This document shows positions 1-7,585 of a DNA stretch of 12,109 nucleotides, piece by piece. How positions within the stretch are numbered: position 1 is the stretch's first letter; each line of letters begins with the position of its first letter. The notes below the pieces were generated by a model, which was not told where the DNA came from, searched no databases, and worked only from the letters and a program-made list of their open reading frames with translations. Source of the stretch: Negativicutes bacterium (GTDB lineage Bacteria > Bacillota_C > Negativicutes > Sporomusales_B > JARLHX01); assembly GCA_031292015.1 (NCBI GenBank), contig JARLHY010000115.1:1-12109 (forward strand), in the 5' to 3' direction. Position numbers and translations under genes: made by a program.

Positions 1-33
1 AAATATCTGACTACAGATTGTGAGGCGTGAACA

Positions 34-1416
34 ATGAAAGTCATCATTTTGGCCGGCGGGGGAGGCACCCGCCTGTTTCCATTGTCGCGGACCAACTTTC
101 CCAAGCAGTTTCTGAAGATCGACGGGCAGCTGTCACTGCTGGCCCAGACGGTGAAACGGTTTCTGCCGCTGGTGAGGCCTGAGGACATCGTGATTGTCAC
201 CAATAAGGAGTACTTTCATCATGTGAAGGCCGATCTCGCGTCCTGCAAGGCCGGGGCGGCCCACATCCTCCTGGAGCCTGTTGGCAGGAATACTGCGCCG
301 GCGATTGCCCTGGCCGGGGCTTTTTGCACTCAGGAACTGCAGGCCGACCAGGACGAAGTGTTATTTGTCACGCCATCAGACCATATCATTGAGCCTGTGG
401 ACAAATTTGTCAAGGCAGTGAAGCAGGCTGTGGAAATGGCCTCAGGCAACTATATCGTTACATTCGGCGTTACTCCCGACAAGCCGGAGACAGGCTACGG
501 ATATATTCAAGCCGGGGCTAAGATAGGGGGCGGCTATGCCGTCGATTCCTTCCGGGAAAAACCGGACCGGGAAACCGCCGAGCGGTACCTGGCAGCCGGC
601 AACTATTACTGGAATTCGGGCATGTTCGCTTTCACCATCGGCCATCTGGCGGAAGAGTTCGCGGCTTATCAGCCCGAGATCCGGGCGATGATGGATAAAC
701 CGCTGGCGGAAATGCTGGAAAGGTTCGGCGAGCTGCCTGGGGTTTCGATCGACTACGCGGTGGCGGAAAAATCGCAGCGGGTGGTTACTATCCCACTGAC
801 GGCTAACTGGAACGATATCGGTTCCTGGGATGCGATTTATGAGGTTCTAGCCAAGGACGACGCTGAAAACGCGGTTAAAGGCGACTGTATCACCATTGAT
901 TGCAGTAAAACGCTGATGCTGGGACGCGACCGCCTGATCGCCGGCATCGGGCTGGAAGACCTGCTGGTGGTGGAAACCGACGACGTGATCTTGGTGGCGA
1001 AGAAAGGCGAGTCGCAAAAGGTCAAAGACGTAGTAACTGAACTGAAAAAACAAAACCGCCGCGAGGCTCACGAGCATACCACGACCTACCGCCCGTGGGG
1101 AAGCTATACCATTTTGGGTGAAGGACCCGGCTATAAAATGAAGAAGATAGTCGTGACTCCCGGACAGCGGCTGAGTCTGCAGCTCCATTACCACCGCAGC
1201 GAACACTGGATCGTCATCGGCGGTACTGCCAAGGTGGTTATCGGCGAGGCGGAAAAAATGGTGCACGAAAACGAGAGCGTGTTCGTCCCGCCGTCCACGA
1301 AACACCGGCTGGAGAATCCCGGACTGCTGCCACTGGAAATCATCGAGGTGCAGAACGGCAAATATCTGGAAGAGGACGATATTGTCCGCTTCGAAGACAT
1401 TTACGGGCGGGTTTAG
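34..1416 (+). CDS. manC: Mannose-1-phosphate guanylyltransferase / mannose-6-phosphate isomerase (bifunctional, type II PMI)
   Basis: A 460-residue cytoplasmic enzyme of the ManC/CpsB/AlgA family. It converts fructose-6-phosphate to mannose-6-phosphate (C-terminal domain) and mannose-1-phosphate plus GTP to GDP-mannose (N-terminal domain). The nucleotidyltransferase signature [13 protein letters not shown] spans residues 7-19 and is followed by PKQF (23-26); REKP lies at 174-177 and NSGMF follows shortly after. The cupin-type isomerase domain begins near RPWG (353-356). Likely metal ligands by homology are Q383, H385, E390 and H424. The family ending ([12 protein letters not shown]) is intact and the length is typical for a fused ManC. 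The ATG at 34 is preceded by GAGG at 22-25 with an 8-base spacer, and it places the nucleotide-binding loop at the usual distance from the N-terminus. It is followed closely by the phosphomannomutase, which supplies its mannose-1-phosphate. Its promoter is not visible because the window starts just upstream. Confidence 0.96.
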   Translation: MKVIILAGGGGTRLFPLSRTNFPKQFLKIDGQLSLLAQTVKRFLPLVRPEDIVIVTNKEYFHHVKADLASCKAGAAHILLEPVGRNTAPAIALAGAFCTQELQADQDEVLFVTPSDHIIEPVDKFVKAVKQAVEMASGNYIVTFGVTPDKPETGYGYIQAGAKIGGGYAVDSFREKPDRETAERYLAAGNYYWNSGMFAFTIGHLAEEFAAYQPEIRAMMDKPLAEMLERFGELPGVSIDYAVAEKSQRVVTIPLTANWNDIGSWDAIYEVLAKDDAENAVKGDCITIDCSKTLMLGRDRLIAGIGLEDLLVVETDDVILVAKKGESQKVKDVVTELKKQNRREAHEHTTTYRPWGSYTILGEGPGYKMKKIVVTPGQRLSLQLHYHRSEHWIVIGGTAKVVIGEAEKMVHENESVFVPPSTKHRLENPGLLPLEIIEVQNGKYLEEDDIVRFEDIYGRV

Positions 1417-1448
1417 CCTTTACAGCGTGGAACAGAACCCAGTTTCAA

Positions 1449-1465
1449 GAGGAGGTATTACCATC
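1449..1465 (+). promoter_or_regulatory. Shine-Dalgarno site and ATC start region of manB
   Basis: AGAGGAGGT at 1448-1456 is the only strong ribosome binding site near the manB start. In the manB frame the following codons are ATT (1457), ACC and ATC (1463). No ATG, GTG or TTG lies at a suitable distance; the next in-frame TTG is at 1484, about 27 bases after the site. ATC at 1463 has a 6-base spacer and is the best start on spacing. This assignment is an inference. Confidence 0.6.
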
Positions 1466-2833
1466 GAAGCAGCGAGCAACCGATTGAACAGGAATGCTTT
1501 TAAGGCTTACGACATCCGCGGACGGGTGCCGGAGGAACTGAACGAAGAGATAGCCTACCGGATAGGCCGCGGATTTGTCGAGATATTTCAGGCGAAAAAG
1601 GTTGCGGTCGGCCGGGATGTAAGACTGACAAGCGCAAGTATCGCCGACGCGCTTGCCCGGGGGCTCATGGACGCAGGCTGTGATGTCGTTGATATCGGTC
1701 TTTGCGGAACAGAACAGATTTATTTTGCGACCGTCCATCTTAAAACAGACGGAGGCATTATGGTGACGGCCAGCCATAATCCGATGGACTATAACGGTAT
1801 GAAGCTGGTCAGGACAGATTCCAGGCCGGTCAGCGGCGACAGTGGTCTGCGGGAACTGGAGGATTTGGTCATGACCGCCAGTTTCACAAACGGCGCTGTC
1901 CCGGGCAAAAAAACGACAGTGTCGATCCTTGATGCCTATGTGCAGCACTTGTTGAGCTATATTGACGTATCGTCCCTGAAGCCGCTCACGGTGGTGACCG
2001 ATCCGGGCAACGGCTGTGCCGGCGCGATTATTGACGCGCTGGAAAAGCATCTTCCCTTTCGATTTATCAAGATTCATCACGAACCGGACGGCACGTTCCC
2101 TCATGGTATTCCCAATCCGCTGCTGCCGGAGATGCGGGATGCCACAGCGCAGGCGGTGCTCAAAAGCCGGGCTGATGCGGGTATTGCCTGGGACGGCGAC
2201 TTTGACCGCTGTTTTCTCTTTGACGAACATGGGTCCTTCATGGAAGGGTACTATATCGTGGGTTTTCTGGCCCAGGCTTTTTTGAAAAAGTTCCCTGGCG
2301 CCAAGATCATCCATGATCCGCGGCTGACCTGGAATACCATCGAACTTGTCGAACAAGGGGGGGGAATTCCGGTTCAAAGCAAGACCGGCCATGCTTTCAT
2401 CAAAGAAAGAATGAGGCAGGAAGACGCCGTATACGGCGGCGAAATGTCTGCCCATCACTATTTTAAGGAGTTCGCCTACTGTGACAGCGGCATGATTCCA
2501 TGGTTGTTAGTCTTGGAGAGTATGTGCAAAGAGGGGAAACCCCTGTCGATACTTGTGAAAGAACGGATGGAGCGGTATCCTGTCAGCGGCGAGATCAACC
2601 GGCGGGTAAAAGACGCCGGAAAAGTAATCGGCATGATTGAGGAGTTTTACCGGGGCAGCGCTCCCCTGATCGACAGGACCGACGGACTCAGCATGGAGTT
2701 TAGGGAGTGGCGGTTTAATGTAAGAATGTCCAATACGGAACCGTTATTGCGCCTGAATGTCGAGACCAGAGGCGATCAACAGCTGATGCAGGAGAAAACC
2801 CGGGAACTGCTGATGCTTATGGAGAAAGACTGA
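1463..2833 (+). CDS. manB: Phosphomannomutase/phosphoglucomutase (alpha-D-phosphohexomutase family)
   Basis: Interconverts mannose-6-phosphate and mannose-1-phosphate (and probably the glucose pair), supplying ManC for GDP-mannose. With the ATC start at 1463 the protein has 456 residues, normal for ManB/AlgC-type enzymes. The four active-site loops are all present: TASHNP with the phosphorylated serine at about S104; the metal-binding DGDFDR at 244-249; the sugar-binding GGEMSAHH at 325-332; and the phosphate-binding SNTEP from S423. The N-terminal FKAYDIRG motif is the usual beginning of this subgroup. The frame is also open upstream, with a TTG at 1382 overlapping manC by 35 bases and a GTG at 1427. 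Neither has a good ribosome binding site, and the TTG start would add 27 residues with no family counterpart. The DFDRC variant of the metal loop is typical of ManB proteins. It is probably co-transcribed with manC. Confidence 0.93.
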   Translation: MEAASNRLNRNAFKAYDIRGRVPEELNEEIAYRIGRGFVEIFQAKKVAVGRDVRLTSASIADALARGLMDAGCDVVDIGLCGTEQIYFATVHLKTDGGIMVTASHNPMDYNGMKLVRTDSRPVSGDSGLRELEDLVMTASFTNGAVPGKKTTVSILDAYVQHLLSYIDVSSLKPLTVVTDPGNGCAGAIIDALEKHLPFRFIKIHHEPDGTFPHGIPNPLLPEMRDATAQAVLKSRADAGIAWDGDFDRCFLFDEHGSFMEGYYIVGFLAQAFLKKFPGAKIIHDPRLTWNTIELVEQGGGIPVQSKTGHAFIKERMRQEDAVYGGEMSAHHYFKEFAYCDSGMIPWLLVLESMCKEGKPLSILVKERMERYPVSGEINRRVKDAGKVIGMIEEFYRGSAPLIDRTDGLSMEFREWRFNVRMSNTEPLLRLNVETRGDQQLMQEKTRELLMLMEKD

Positions 2834-2866
2834 TGATTACATAGGACTGATCTGGCCCTGGGAACG

Positions 2867-2900
2867 AAAAAAAGCAATTAGACTGCGTGTCTAATTGCTT
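2867..2900 (-). terminator. Intrinsic terminator of the GT9 gene
   Basis: A perfect 12-bp inverted repeat (2872-2883 with 2889-2900) has a 5-base loop. Read on the minus strand it is followed by a T run covering 2873-2867. The stop codon of the minus-strand gene (2891-2893) and its last two sense codons lie inside the stem. On the plus strand the stem could also slow polymerase leaving manB, but there is no T tract on that side. Confidence 0.88.
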
Positions 2901-3964
2901 AACTTGTGGGTTATTGCCGCCAGGACCTGGTCGACGGTGATCTGATTCATGCAGCGTTGCTCCGGGCAGGTCTTGGGGCCGGTCCAACGTGAGATGCCGG
3001 GAAAGACCTGCACCCGCAGGGGAATGCAGGGGATGCAGGGCAACTCGGGCGCGAGGATGGCGGCTTTGGCCGAGAGGGGCGCGACACTGGCCGGGGCGGT
3101 GCTGCCGAAGACGGCAACAAGCGGGATATCCATGGCTGAGGCGATATGCATGGGCGCGGTGTCCAGACTGACGAAAACGTCGGTCTTCGTCAGCAGGGCC
3201 ATGAGATCCACCAGGCTGGTCTGTCCGCAAAAGTTGGCCACCGGGGCGGTGGTCAGACTGATGAGATTGTCGATATATTCCTGGTCATAAGGACCGCCGA
3301 TGGTATAGATGGCAGCGTCATATTTTTCGGACAGGATGGTCATAAGGTCGGCGAAGCGCTGGGCCGGCCAGGTTTTTCGCGGGTTGGTCTTGGCGCAGAA
3401 GCCTATCAGATGCCGGCTGGCAGGCAGCCTTTCCAGAAGAGAGGCGGCTTTGGCGTGGTTGTCAGGTGAAATGCAGGGCAGCACCGGCTGAGCGGCAAGC
3501 TGCGAGTTGGTGAGCCGGCGGACCATACTTTGCAGCACTTCGGTGTAATGGGTGGTTTTGAAGTCCCCCACAGGATAAATGGTTGTAAACAGCAGCGGCA
3601 GTCTGGTGTCGCTGCCAAACATACTGGAGGGACCGATCCGCACCGGTATGCCGGCGAGGGTTGCCAGCAGCGCCGGTCTGAATTTGCCGTCCAGAGATAC
3701 AAATAGGTCATATTGCTGGCTTTTCAAATGCTTTACGAGGTTTCGCATATAATCGAAGGAAGCTTTTTTCTGCTGGTAGTTGGCGGAAATCACTTCATCA
3801 ATTACCGGATTGTTGATGACAACTTCTTCAGCCAGTTTTTTTACGATGATGGAGATCCGGGCCTCAGGGTAGATTTTTTTCAATAAGGCCGCCGCGCTTG
3901 TAGCCATTACTACGTCCCCGATGGCCAGGGTACAGCCCAGCAATATTTTCCGGAAGTTTGGCAT
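2891..3964 (-). CDS. Glycosyltransferase family 9 protein (LPS heptosyltransferase-like)
   Basis: A 357-residue GT9 enzyme related to WaaC/WaaF/WaaQ. Members move a heptose or other sugar from a nucleotide donor onto lipopolysaccharide core at the inner face of the cytoplasmic membrane. The N-terminal motif GDVVMATSAAALLKK with YPEA after it is the GT9 acceptor-domain opening. KTWPAQRFADL near the middle and SLDTAPMHIASAM followed by PLVAVFGSTAP towards the C-terminus are the donor-domain signatures. Four C-terminal cysteines (C310, C313, C333, C338) form a CxxC plus CxxxxC pattern of a kind seen in many GT9 proteins. The ATG is preceded by AGGAGG with a 6-base spacer. It is transcribed against its neighbours, from its own promoter and with its own terminator, so it is probably regulated separately. 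Donor and acceptor cannot be assigned. A GT9 gene implies an outer membrane with LPS. Confidence 0.9.
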   Translation of the reverse strand: MPNFRKILLGCTLAIGDVVMATSAAALLKKIYPEARISIIVKKLAEEVVINNPVIDEVISANYQQKKASFDYMRNLVKHLKSQQYDLFVSLDGKFRPALLATLAGIPVRIGPSSMFGSDTRLPLLFTTIYPVGDFKTTHYTEVLQSMVRRLTNSQLAAQPVLPCISPDNHAKAASLLERLPASRHLIGFCAKTNPRKTWPAQRFADLMTILSEKYDAAIYTIGGPYDQEYIDNLISLTTAPVANFCGQTSLVDLMALLTKTDVFVSLDTAPMHIASAMDIPLVAVFGSTAPASVAPLSAKAAILAPELPCIPCIPLRVQVFPGISRWTGPKTCPEQRCMNQITVDQVLAAITHKLSN

Positions 3965-3998
3965 GACAGTCCTCCTGATATGTTCTGGCTACTTTTTT

Positions 3999-4027
3999 AG
4001 TCTAATGCTTCCTGGCGTTCATGGCAA
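3999..4027 (-). promoter_or_regulatory. Sigma-70/SigA-type promoter for the GT9 gene
   Basis: Read on the minus strand, TTGCCA (4027-4022) and TAGACT (4004-3999) are separated by exactly 17 bases. This predicts a start of transcription near 3992 and a leader of about 28 bases before the ATG at 3964. Four of six positions match consensus in the -10 box and five of six in the -35 box. Confidence 0.6.
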
Positions 4028-4187
4028 CAGGTTTTTCTCTTTTATCCGCCAGCGGTCGACTTCGCAGCCTCTGCGGCAAAGAGAAATATTTCCGGCTTGC
4101 TCGGGGAAGAATGAAGAGCGGCAGGAAAGATGTCGCCGGAAAGCGAAGTTTTGGTTAAATGTGGAACCGGACGTTTTTCGGCGCTAG

Positions 4188-4204
4188 AAGGAGGAATTGT
4201 TATC
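4188..4204 (+). promoter_or_regulatory. Shine-Dalgarno site and ATC start region of the second phosphohexomutase
   Basis: A full AAGGAGG at 4188-4194 precedes, in the gene's frame, the codons ATT (4196), GTT (4199), ATC (4202) and ATT (4205). ATC at 4202 is 7 bases from the site and gives the family N-terminus (M)ITFGTDGWRG. No in-frame ATG, GTG or TTG lies within range. The nearest upstream start, ATG at 4130, has only AGGA about 3 bases away. Confidence 0.6.
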
Positions 4205-5605
4205 ATTACGTTCGGCACAGACGGTTGGCGGGGGATTATCAGCGAGGATTACACCTTCCATAACCTGCGCCTGGTAGCGCAGGCCATCGCCGAATATATA
4301 ACCGAGCGGCAGGAGGCGGAAAAAGGGATCGTGATAGGATACGACGCCCGGTTCTTATCCCGTCAGTACGCCGAGGACTGCGCGGCGGTGATCGCCCACA
4401 AGGGAGTAAAGGTATGGCTGACAGACAAAATGTTGCCGACGCCGGCCCTCACCTGGCAGGTGAAGGACCGCCAGGCGGCCGGCGGGATTATGATCACCGC
4501 CAGCCACAATCCGCCCGAGTATAACGGACTGAAGTTCAAAGCTTCCTATGGCGGGTCGGCGTCGCCGGAAATCGTCGCCGACATCGAAAAATACGTGCGC
4601 CGGCTGGAGGCCGGCGGCGGAGAGTTCGCCAAGGTGCCTCTCACCGACAGGGTGGAGCTGGTTCCGCCGCAGGATGTCTATCTCGGCCATGTTCAGCAAA
4701 TCCTTGACCCCAAGATGCTGCAGCGTTTTAAAGGAAAGATCGTTTTTGATGTGATGCATGGCTCAGCCAGCGGCTATGCTGCCAGCTTGGGGGCTCTTAA
4801 CGGCCTCGACCTGATTGAAATCAGGAGCGACTATAATCCATCTTTCGGCGGAGTCAACCCGGAGCCTATCGAGAAGAATCTGGCGGCTCTGCGGCAGGCG
4901 GTAAGCGAGCACAAGGCGGTGATAGCCCTGGCAACCGACGGCGACGGCGACCGGATCGGGGCCATGGACGCGGACGGCCGCTTTATCAACGCTCATCAGA
5001 TCATAGCCCTGCTTACCAAATACCTGGTGGAAAAGCGGGGTTGGACGGGCGGGGTTGCCCAGACGCTGACAGCTTCGGAGCTGGTCAAACGGGTGGCGGC
5101 CAAATATGGCCGGCGGCTTTATGAGACGCCGGTGGGCTTTAAATACATAGCCAATCTGATGCTGGAGGAAGACATCCTGATCGGTGGTGAAGAAGCGGGA
5201 GGTATCGGGGTCAAGAATTACATCCCCGAACGCGACGGCATCATGCTGGGCTTTCTGCTGATCGAGACGGCAGCCGCTTACGGCAGAACGCTGGGAGCGC
5301 TGCTGGACGAGATGATGGATGAACTGGGGCACTTTTACTATGGGCGGGAAGACCTGCATCTTGAAGAGACCCGCAAAGCCCGTCTCATGGCCAAGCTGGC
5401 CGACGCTCCACCCAAGGAACTTGCCGGGCTCAAGGTATCGTCAGCCAAATGCACCGATGGGTGCAAGTTAAATCTGGACGATGGCTGGGTCATGTTCCGG
5501 GCCTCGGGAACCGAACCGATTGCACGGGTCTACGCTGAGGCCCGCAGCCAGAAGCTGCTGGCAGAAATATTGGAAAAGGCGGTGAATTATGCCAACCAAG
5601 CCTAA
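4202..5605 (+). CDS. Phosphoglucomutase/phosphomannomutase family protein (second alpha-D-phosphohexomutase)
   Basis: A second, clearly different phosphohexomutase of 467 residues when started at ATC 4202. It probably converts glucose-6-phosphate to glucose-1-phosphate for GalU, encoded immediately downstream. The N-terminus ITFGTDGWRG is characteristic of this subgroup and differs from the AYDIRG opening of ManB. Catalytic features are TASHNP with the phosphoserine at about S101, the metal loop DGDGDR at 246-251, GGEEAGG at 328-334, and the phosphate loop RASGTEP around 433-439. The frame stays open upstream to an ATG at 4130, which would add 24 residues; the weak ribosome binding site there and the position of the family N-terminus argue against it. 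Its end overlaps galU by 17 bases, suggesting translational coupling. GlmM-type phosphoglucosamine mutase is less likely, because GlmM has a different serine loop. Substrate preference is an inference from context. Confidence 0.9.
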   Translation: MITFGTDGWRGIISEDYTFHNLRLVAQAIAEYITERQEAEKGIVIGYDARFLSRQYAEDCAAVIAHKGVKVWLTDKMLPTPALTWQVKDRQAAGGIMITASHNPPEYNGLKFKASYGGSASPEIVADIEKYVRRLEAGGGEFAKVPLTDRVELVPPQDVYLGHVQQILDPKMLQRFKGKIVFDVMHGSASGYAASLGALNGLDLIEIRSDYNPSFGGVNPEPIEKNLAALRQAVSEHKAVIALATDGDGDRIGAMDADGRFINAHQIIALLTKYLVEKRGWTGGVAQTLTASELVKRVAAKYGRRLYETPVGFKYIANLMLEEDILIGGEEAGGIGVKNYIPERDGIMLGFLLIETAAAYGRTLGALLDEMMDELGHFYYGREDLHLEETRKARLMAKLADAPPKELAGLKVSSAKCTDGCKLNLDDGWVMFRASGTEPIARVYAEARSQKLLAEILEKAVNYANQA

Positions 5606-6518
5606 AATTCGTAAAGCGGTCATTCCGGCGGCGGGACTCGGGACGAGATTTTTGCCGGCGACCAAGGCTCAGCCGAAGGAAATGCTGCCAATTGTCGACA
5701 AACCGGCCATCCAGTACATTATCGAAGAGGCCATCCAGTCTGGCATCGAAGACATTCTGATTATTACCGGGCGCAACAAGCGCGCCATTGAGGATCATTT
5801 TGACCGGGCGGTGGAACTGGAGCTGACCCTCAAGGCTCAGGGCAAGTACGACCTATTGGGATTGGTGGAGGAGCTTTCCAATGTGACCATCCACTATGTC
5901 CGGCAAAAAGAACCAAAAGGGCTGGGGCACGCGGTTTTGTGCGCCAAGCACTTCGTGGGGCAGGAACCGTTTGCGGTACTGCTGGGGGACGACATCATCG
6001 ATGCGTCGGTGCCTTGCCTGAAACAGCTGATGGATGTATATGAGGATTGTCCCGGCACCATCCTCGGGGTTCAGGAGGTTCCCAGGCACAGAGTGAGCAG
6101 CTACGGTATCGTGAAACCGGAAGCAGTCAAGGAAAACCTGTGGCGGGCGGTGGATCTTGTGGAGAAGCCTGCCGAGGCTGACGCTCCATCCCGTCTGGCG
6201 GTGCTGGGCCGGTATATCATTGAACCGCAGGTTTTTGACATTCTGGAAAATACCCCGCCGGGGCGCGGTGGCGAGATCCAGCTTACTGACGCCCTGCGCG
6301 TTCTGGCGGCGACAAGGTCGGTATACGCCTATCATTTTGAAGGACGCCGCTATGATGTCGGCGACAAACAGGGTTATCTTGAGGCGACAGTGGAATTTGC
6401 CCTGAAACGGCCGGATCTGCGGGATCAGTTTCTGCGCTATCTGGTAAAAACGGTCGGGCCACTGATCTCCGGGGAAGAAGCGGCTTCGTTAACCAGCGGG
6501 GCCGCCATCGAGGAATGA
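5589..6518 (+). CDS. galU: UTP--glucose-1-phosphate uridylyltransferase
   Basis: Makes UDP-glucose and pyrophosphate from UTP and glucose-1-phosphate in the cytoplasm. The protein has 309 residues, the usual bacterial GalU length. The nucleotide-binding signature PAAGLGTRFLPATK occupies residues 13-26, followed by PKEMLPIVDKPAIQYIIEEA, which is nearly invariant in GalU. VEKP and GEIQLTDAL further on are the sugar-phosphate and metal-binding segments. The ATG at 5589 lies inside the end of the preceding phosphohexomutase gene (17-base overlap) and has AGGCGG just upstream. Substrate comes from that gene's product and the product feeds GalE, encoded next. RfbA-type thymidylyltransferase is excluded by the GalU-specific motifs. 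Confidence 0.97.
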   Translation: MPTKPKIRKAVIPAAGLGTRFLPATKAQPKEMLPIVDKPAIQYIIEEAIQSGIEDILIITGRNKRAIEDHFDRAVELELTLKAQGKYDLLGLVEELSNVTIHYVRQKEPKGLGHAVLCAKHFVGQEPFAVLLGDDIIDASVPCLKQLMDVYEDCPGTILGVQEVPRHRVSSYGIVKPEAVKENLWRAVDLVEKPAEADAPSRLAVLGRYIIEPQVFDILENTPPGRGGEIQLTDALRVLAATRSVYAYHFEGRRYDVGDKQGYLEATVEFALKRPDLRDQFLRYLVKTVGPLISGEEAASLTSGAAIEE

Positions 6519-6526
6519 GGGATCCT

Positions 6527-7534
6527 ATGAATGTATTGGTAACCGGCGGGGCCGGCTATATCGGCTCTCACACTGTGGCACAGCTGCTTAGGTCGGGGAT
6601 CCGGGTGGTGGTGTATGATAACCTGTCCAAGGGTCATCGCCCGGCTGTTCCGGCCGAGGTGCCTCTTGTGGAGGGGGACATTCGGGATAACCGCGTCTTG
6701 CGGCAGGCGTTCGGCGACTATCATATCGACGCGGTAATCCATTTTGCCGCCAGCAGCCTGGTGGGGGAATCGATGCAGCGCCCGAGCGATTACTACAATA
6801 ATAATGTAGCAGGTACCCTGTCCCTTCTTGATACTATGCTGGAGTGCGGTGTTGCCAAGATCGTCTTTTCGTCCACCGCCGCAGTATACGGTGAACCGGA
6901 AGAGTGGCCGATCAGCGAGGATATGCCGACTGTGCCCACCAATGTTTATGGCCGGACCAAGCTGACCATTGAGCAGATGCTGGCCGATTTCAGCCGGGCT
7001 TACCAGCTTTCCTATGTGTCCCTGCGCTATTTCAACGCCGCCGGGGCGTTAGGCGGGGCCCGGATCGGCGAGGACCACAGCCCTGAAACTCATCTGATTC
7101 CCTTGGTATTGCAGGCGGCCCTCGGACTGCGGGCCGGCATAAAGGTTTTCGGAACCGATTACCCGACCGCCGACGGCACCTGTATCAGGGATTACATTCA
7201 TGTCAGCGACCTTGCTGACGCCCATGTCAGGGCACTGCGCCACCTGATGGACGGCGGGGCCTCCAAGGCATATAACCTGGGCTCCGAAGCCGGCCACAGC
7301 GTCAGGCAGATTATCGACAGGGCCAAAGCGATCACCGGGATTGATTTTCCGGTGCACGAGTCAGAGCGGCGGGCCGGCGACCCGGCAGTCCTTGTGGCTT
7401 CTTCGGCAAAAATCAGGGCAGAGCTGGGCTGGAGTCCCGCCAGCAGCGACCTGGATACCATCATCGGGTCGGCCTGGGCCTGGCATAAGAATCATCCGGG
7501 CGGTTACCAAAGCGATCAGTCAATCAAGAAATAG
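6527..7534 (+). CDS. galE: UDP-glucose 4-epimerase
   Basis: Interconverts UDP-glucose and UDP-galactose using bound NAD. It is a short-chain dehydrogenase-type enzyme of 335 residues. The Rossmann motif TGGAGYIGSH is at residues 6-15. The catalytic triad is visible as T117 in SSTAAVYG (the position of E. coli S124), Y141 and K145 in the VYGRTK segment. RYFNAAGA and TCIRDYIHVSDLA are further GalE family blocks. An ATG at 6515, overlapping the galU stop as ATGA, would add MRDP. I prefer 6527 because GAGGGA lies just upstream and the family starts at MNVLVTGGAG, but re-initiation at 6515 is possible. It follows galU with almost no gap. UDP-GlcNAc or uronic acid epimerization cannot be excluded. 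Confidence 0.94.
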   Translation: MNVLVTGGAGYIGSHTVAQLLRSGIRVVVYDNLSKGHRPAVPAEVPLVEGDIRDNRVLRQAFGDYHIDAVIHFAASSLVGESMQRPSDYYNNNVAGTLSLLDTMLECGVAKIVFSSTAAVYGEPEEWPISEDMPTVPTNVYGRTKLTIEQMLADFSRAYQLSYVSLRYFNAAGALGGARIGEDHSPETHLIPLVLQAALGLRAGIKVFGTDYPTADGTCIRDYIHVSDLADAHVRALRHLMDGGASKAYNLGSEAGHSVRQIIDRAKAITGIDFPVHESERRAGDPAVLVASSAKIRAELGWSPASSDLDTIIGSAWAWHKNHPGGYQSDQSIKK

Positions 7535-7585
7535 AAAAGAACCGATAGCAAAATTCCTGTCAGGGTACAATAATGGAGGGTCAGC

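Noticed and set aside
1382..1462. TTG start for manB overlapping the end of manC
   Set aside because: It gives a 27-residue extension without family counterpart and lacks a good ribosome binding site, while a much stronger site lies at 1448-1456.
1445..2458. Long open frame of 337 codons on the minus strand opposite manB
   Set aside because: Composition-driven antisense frame; the product shows no recognisable motif, whereas the plus strand has all four phosphohexomutase loops.
4061..4089. Plus-strand promoter TTCGCA/AAATAT before the second phosphohexomutase
   Set aside because: The -10 box matches consensus at only three positions; a promoter for this unit is expected in 4030-4190 but I cannot point to one.
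4130..4201. ATG start for the second phosphohexomutase
   Set aside because: Only AGGA about 3 bases upstream, and the added residues read through the strong AAGGAGG site; the family N-terminus begins at 4202.
7566..7571. TACAAT as a promoter -10 box before the PfkB kinase gene
   Set aside because: No -35 match at 16-18 bases, and transcription would start at or inside the ribosome binding site.
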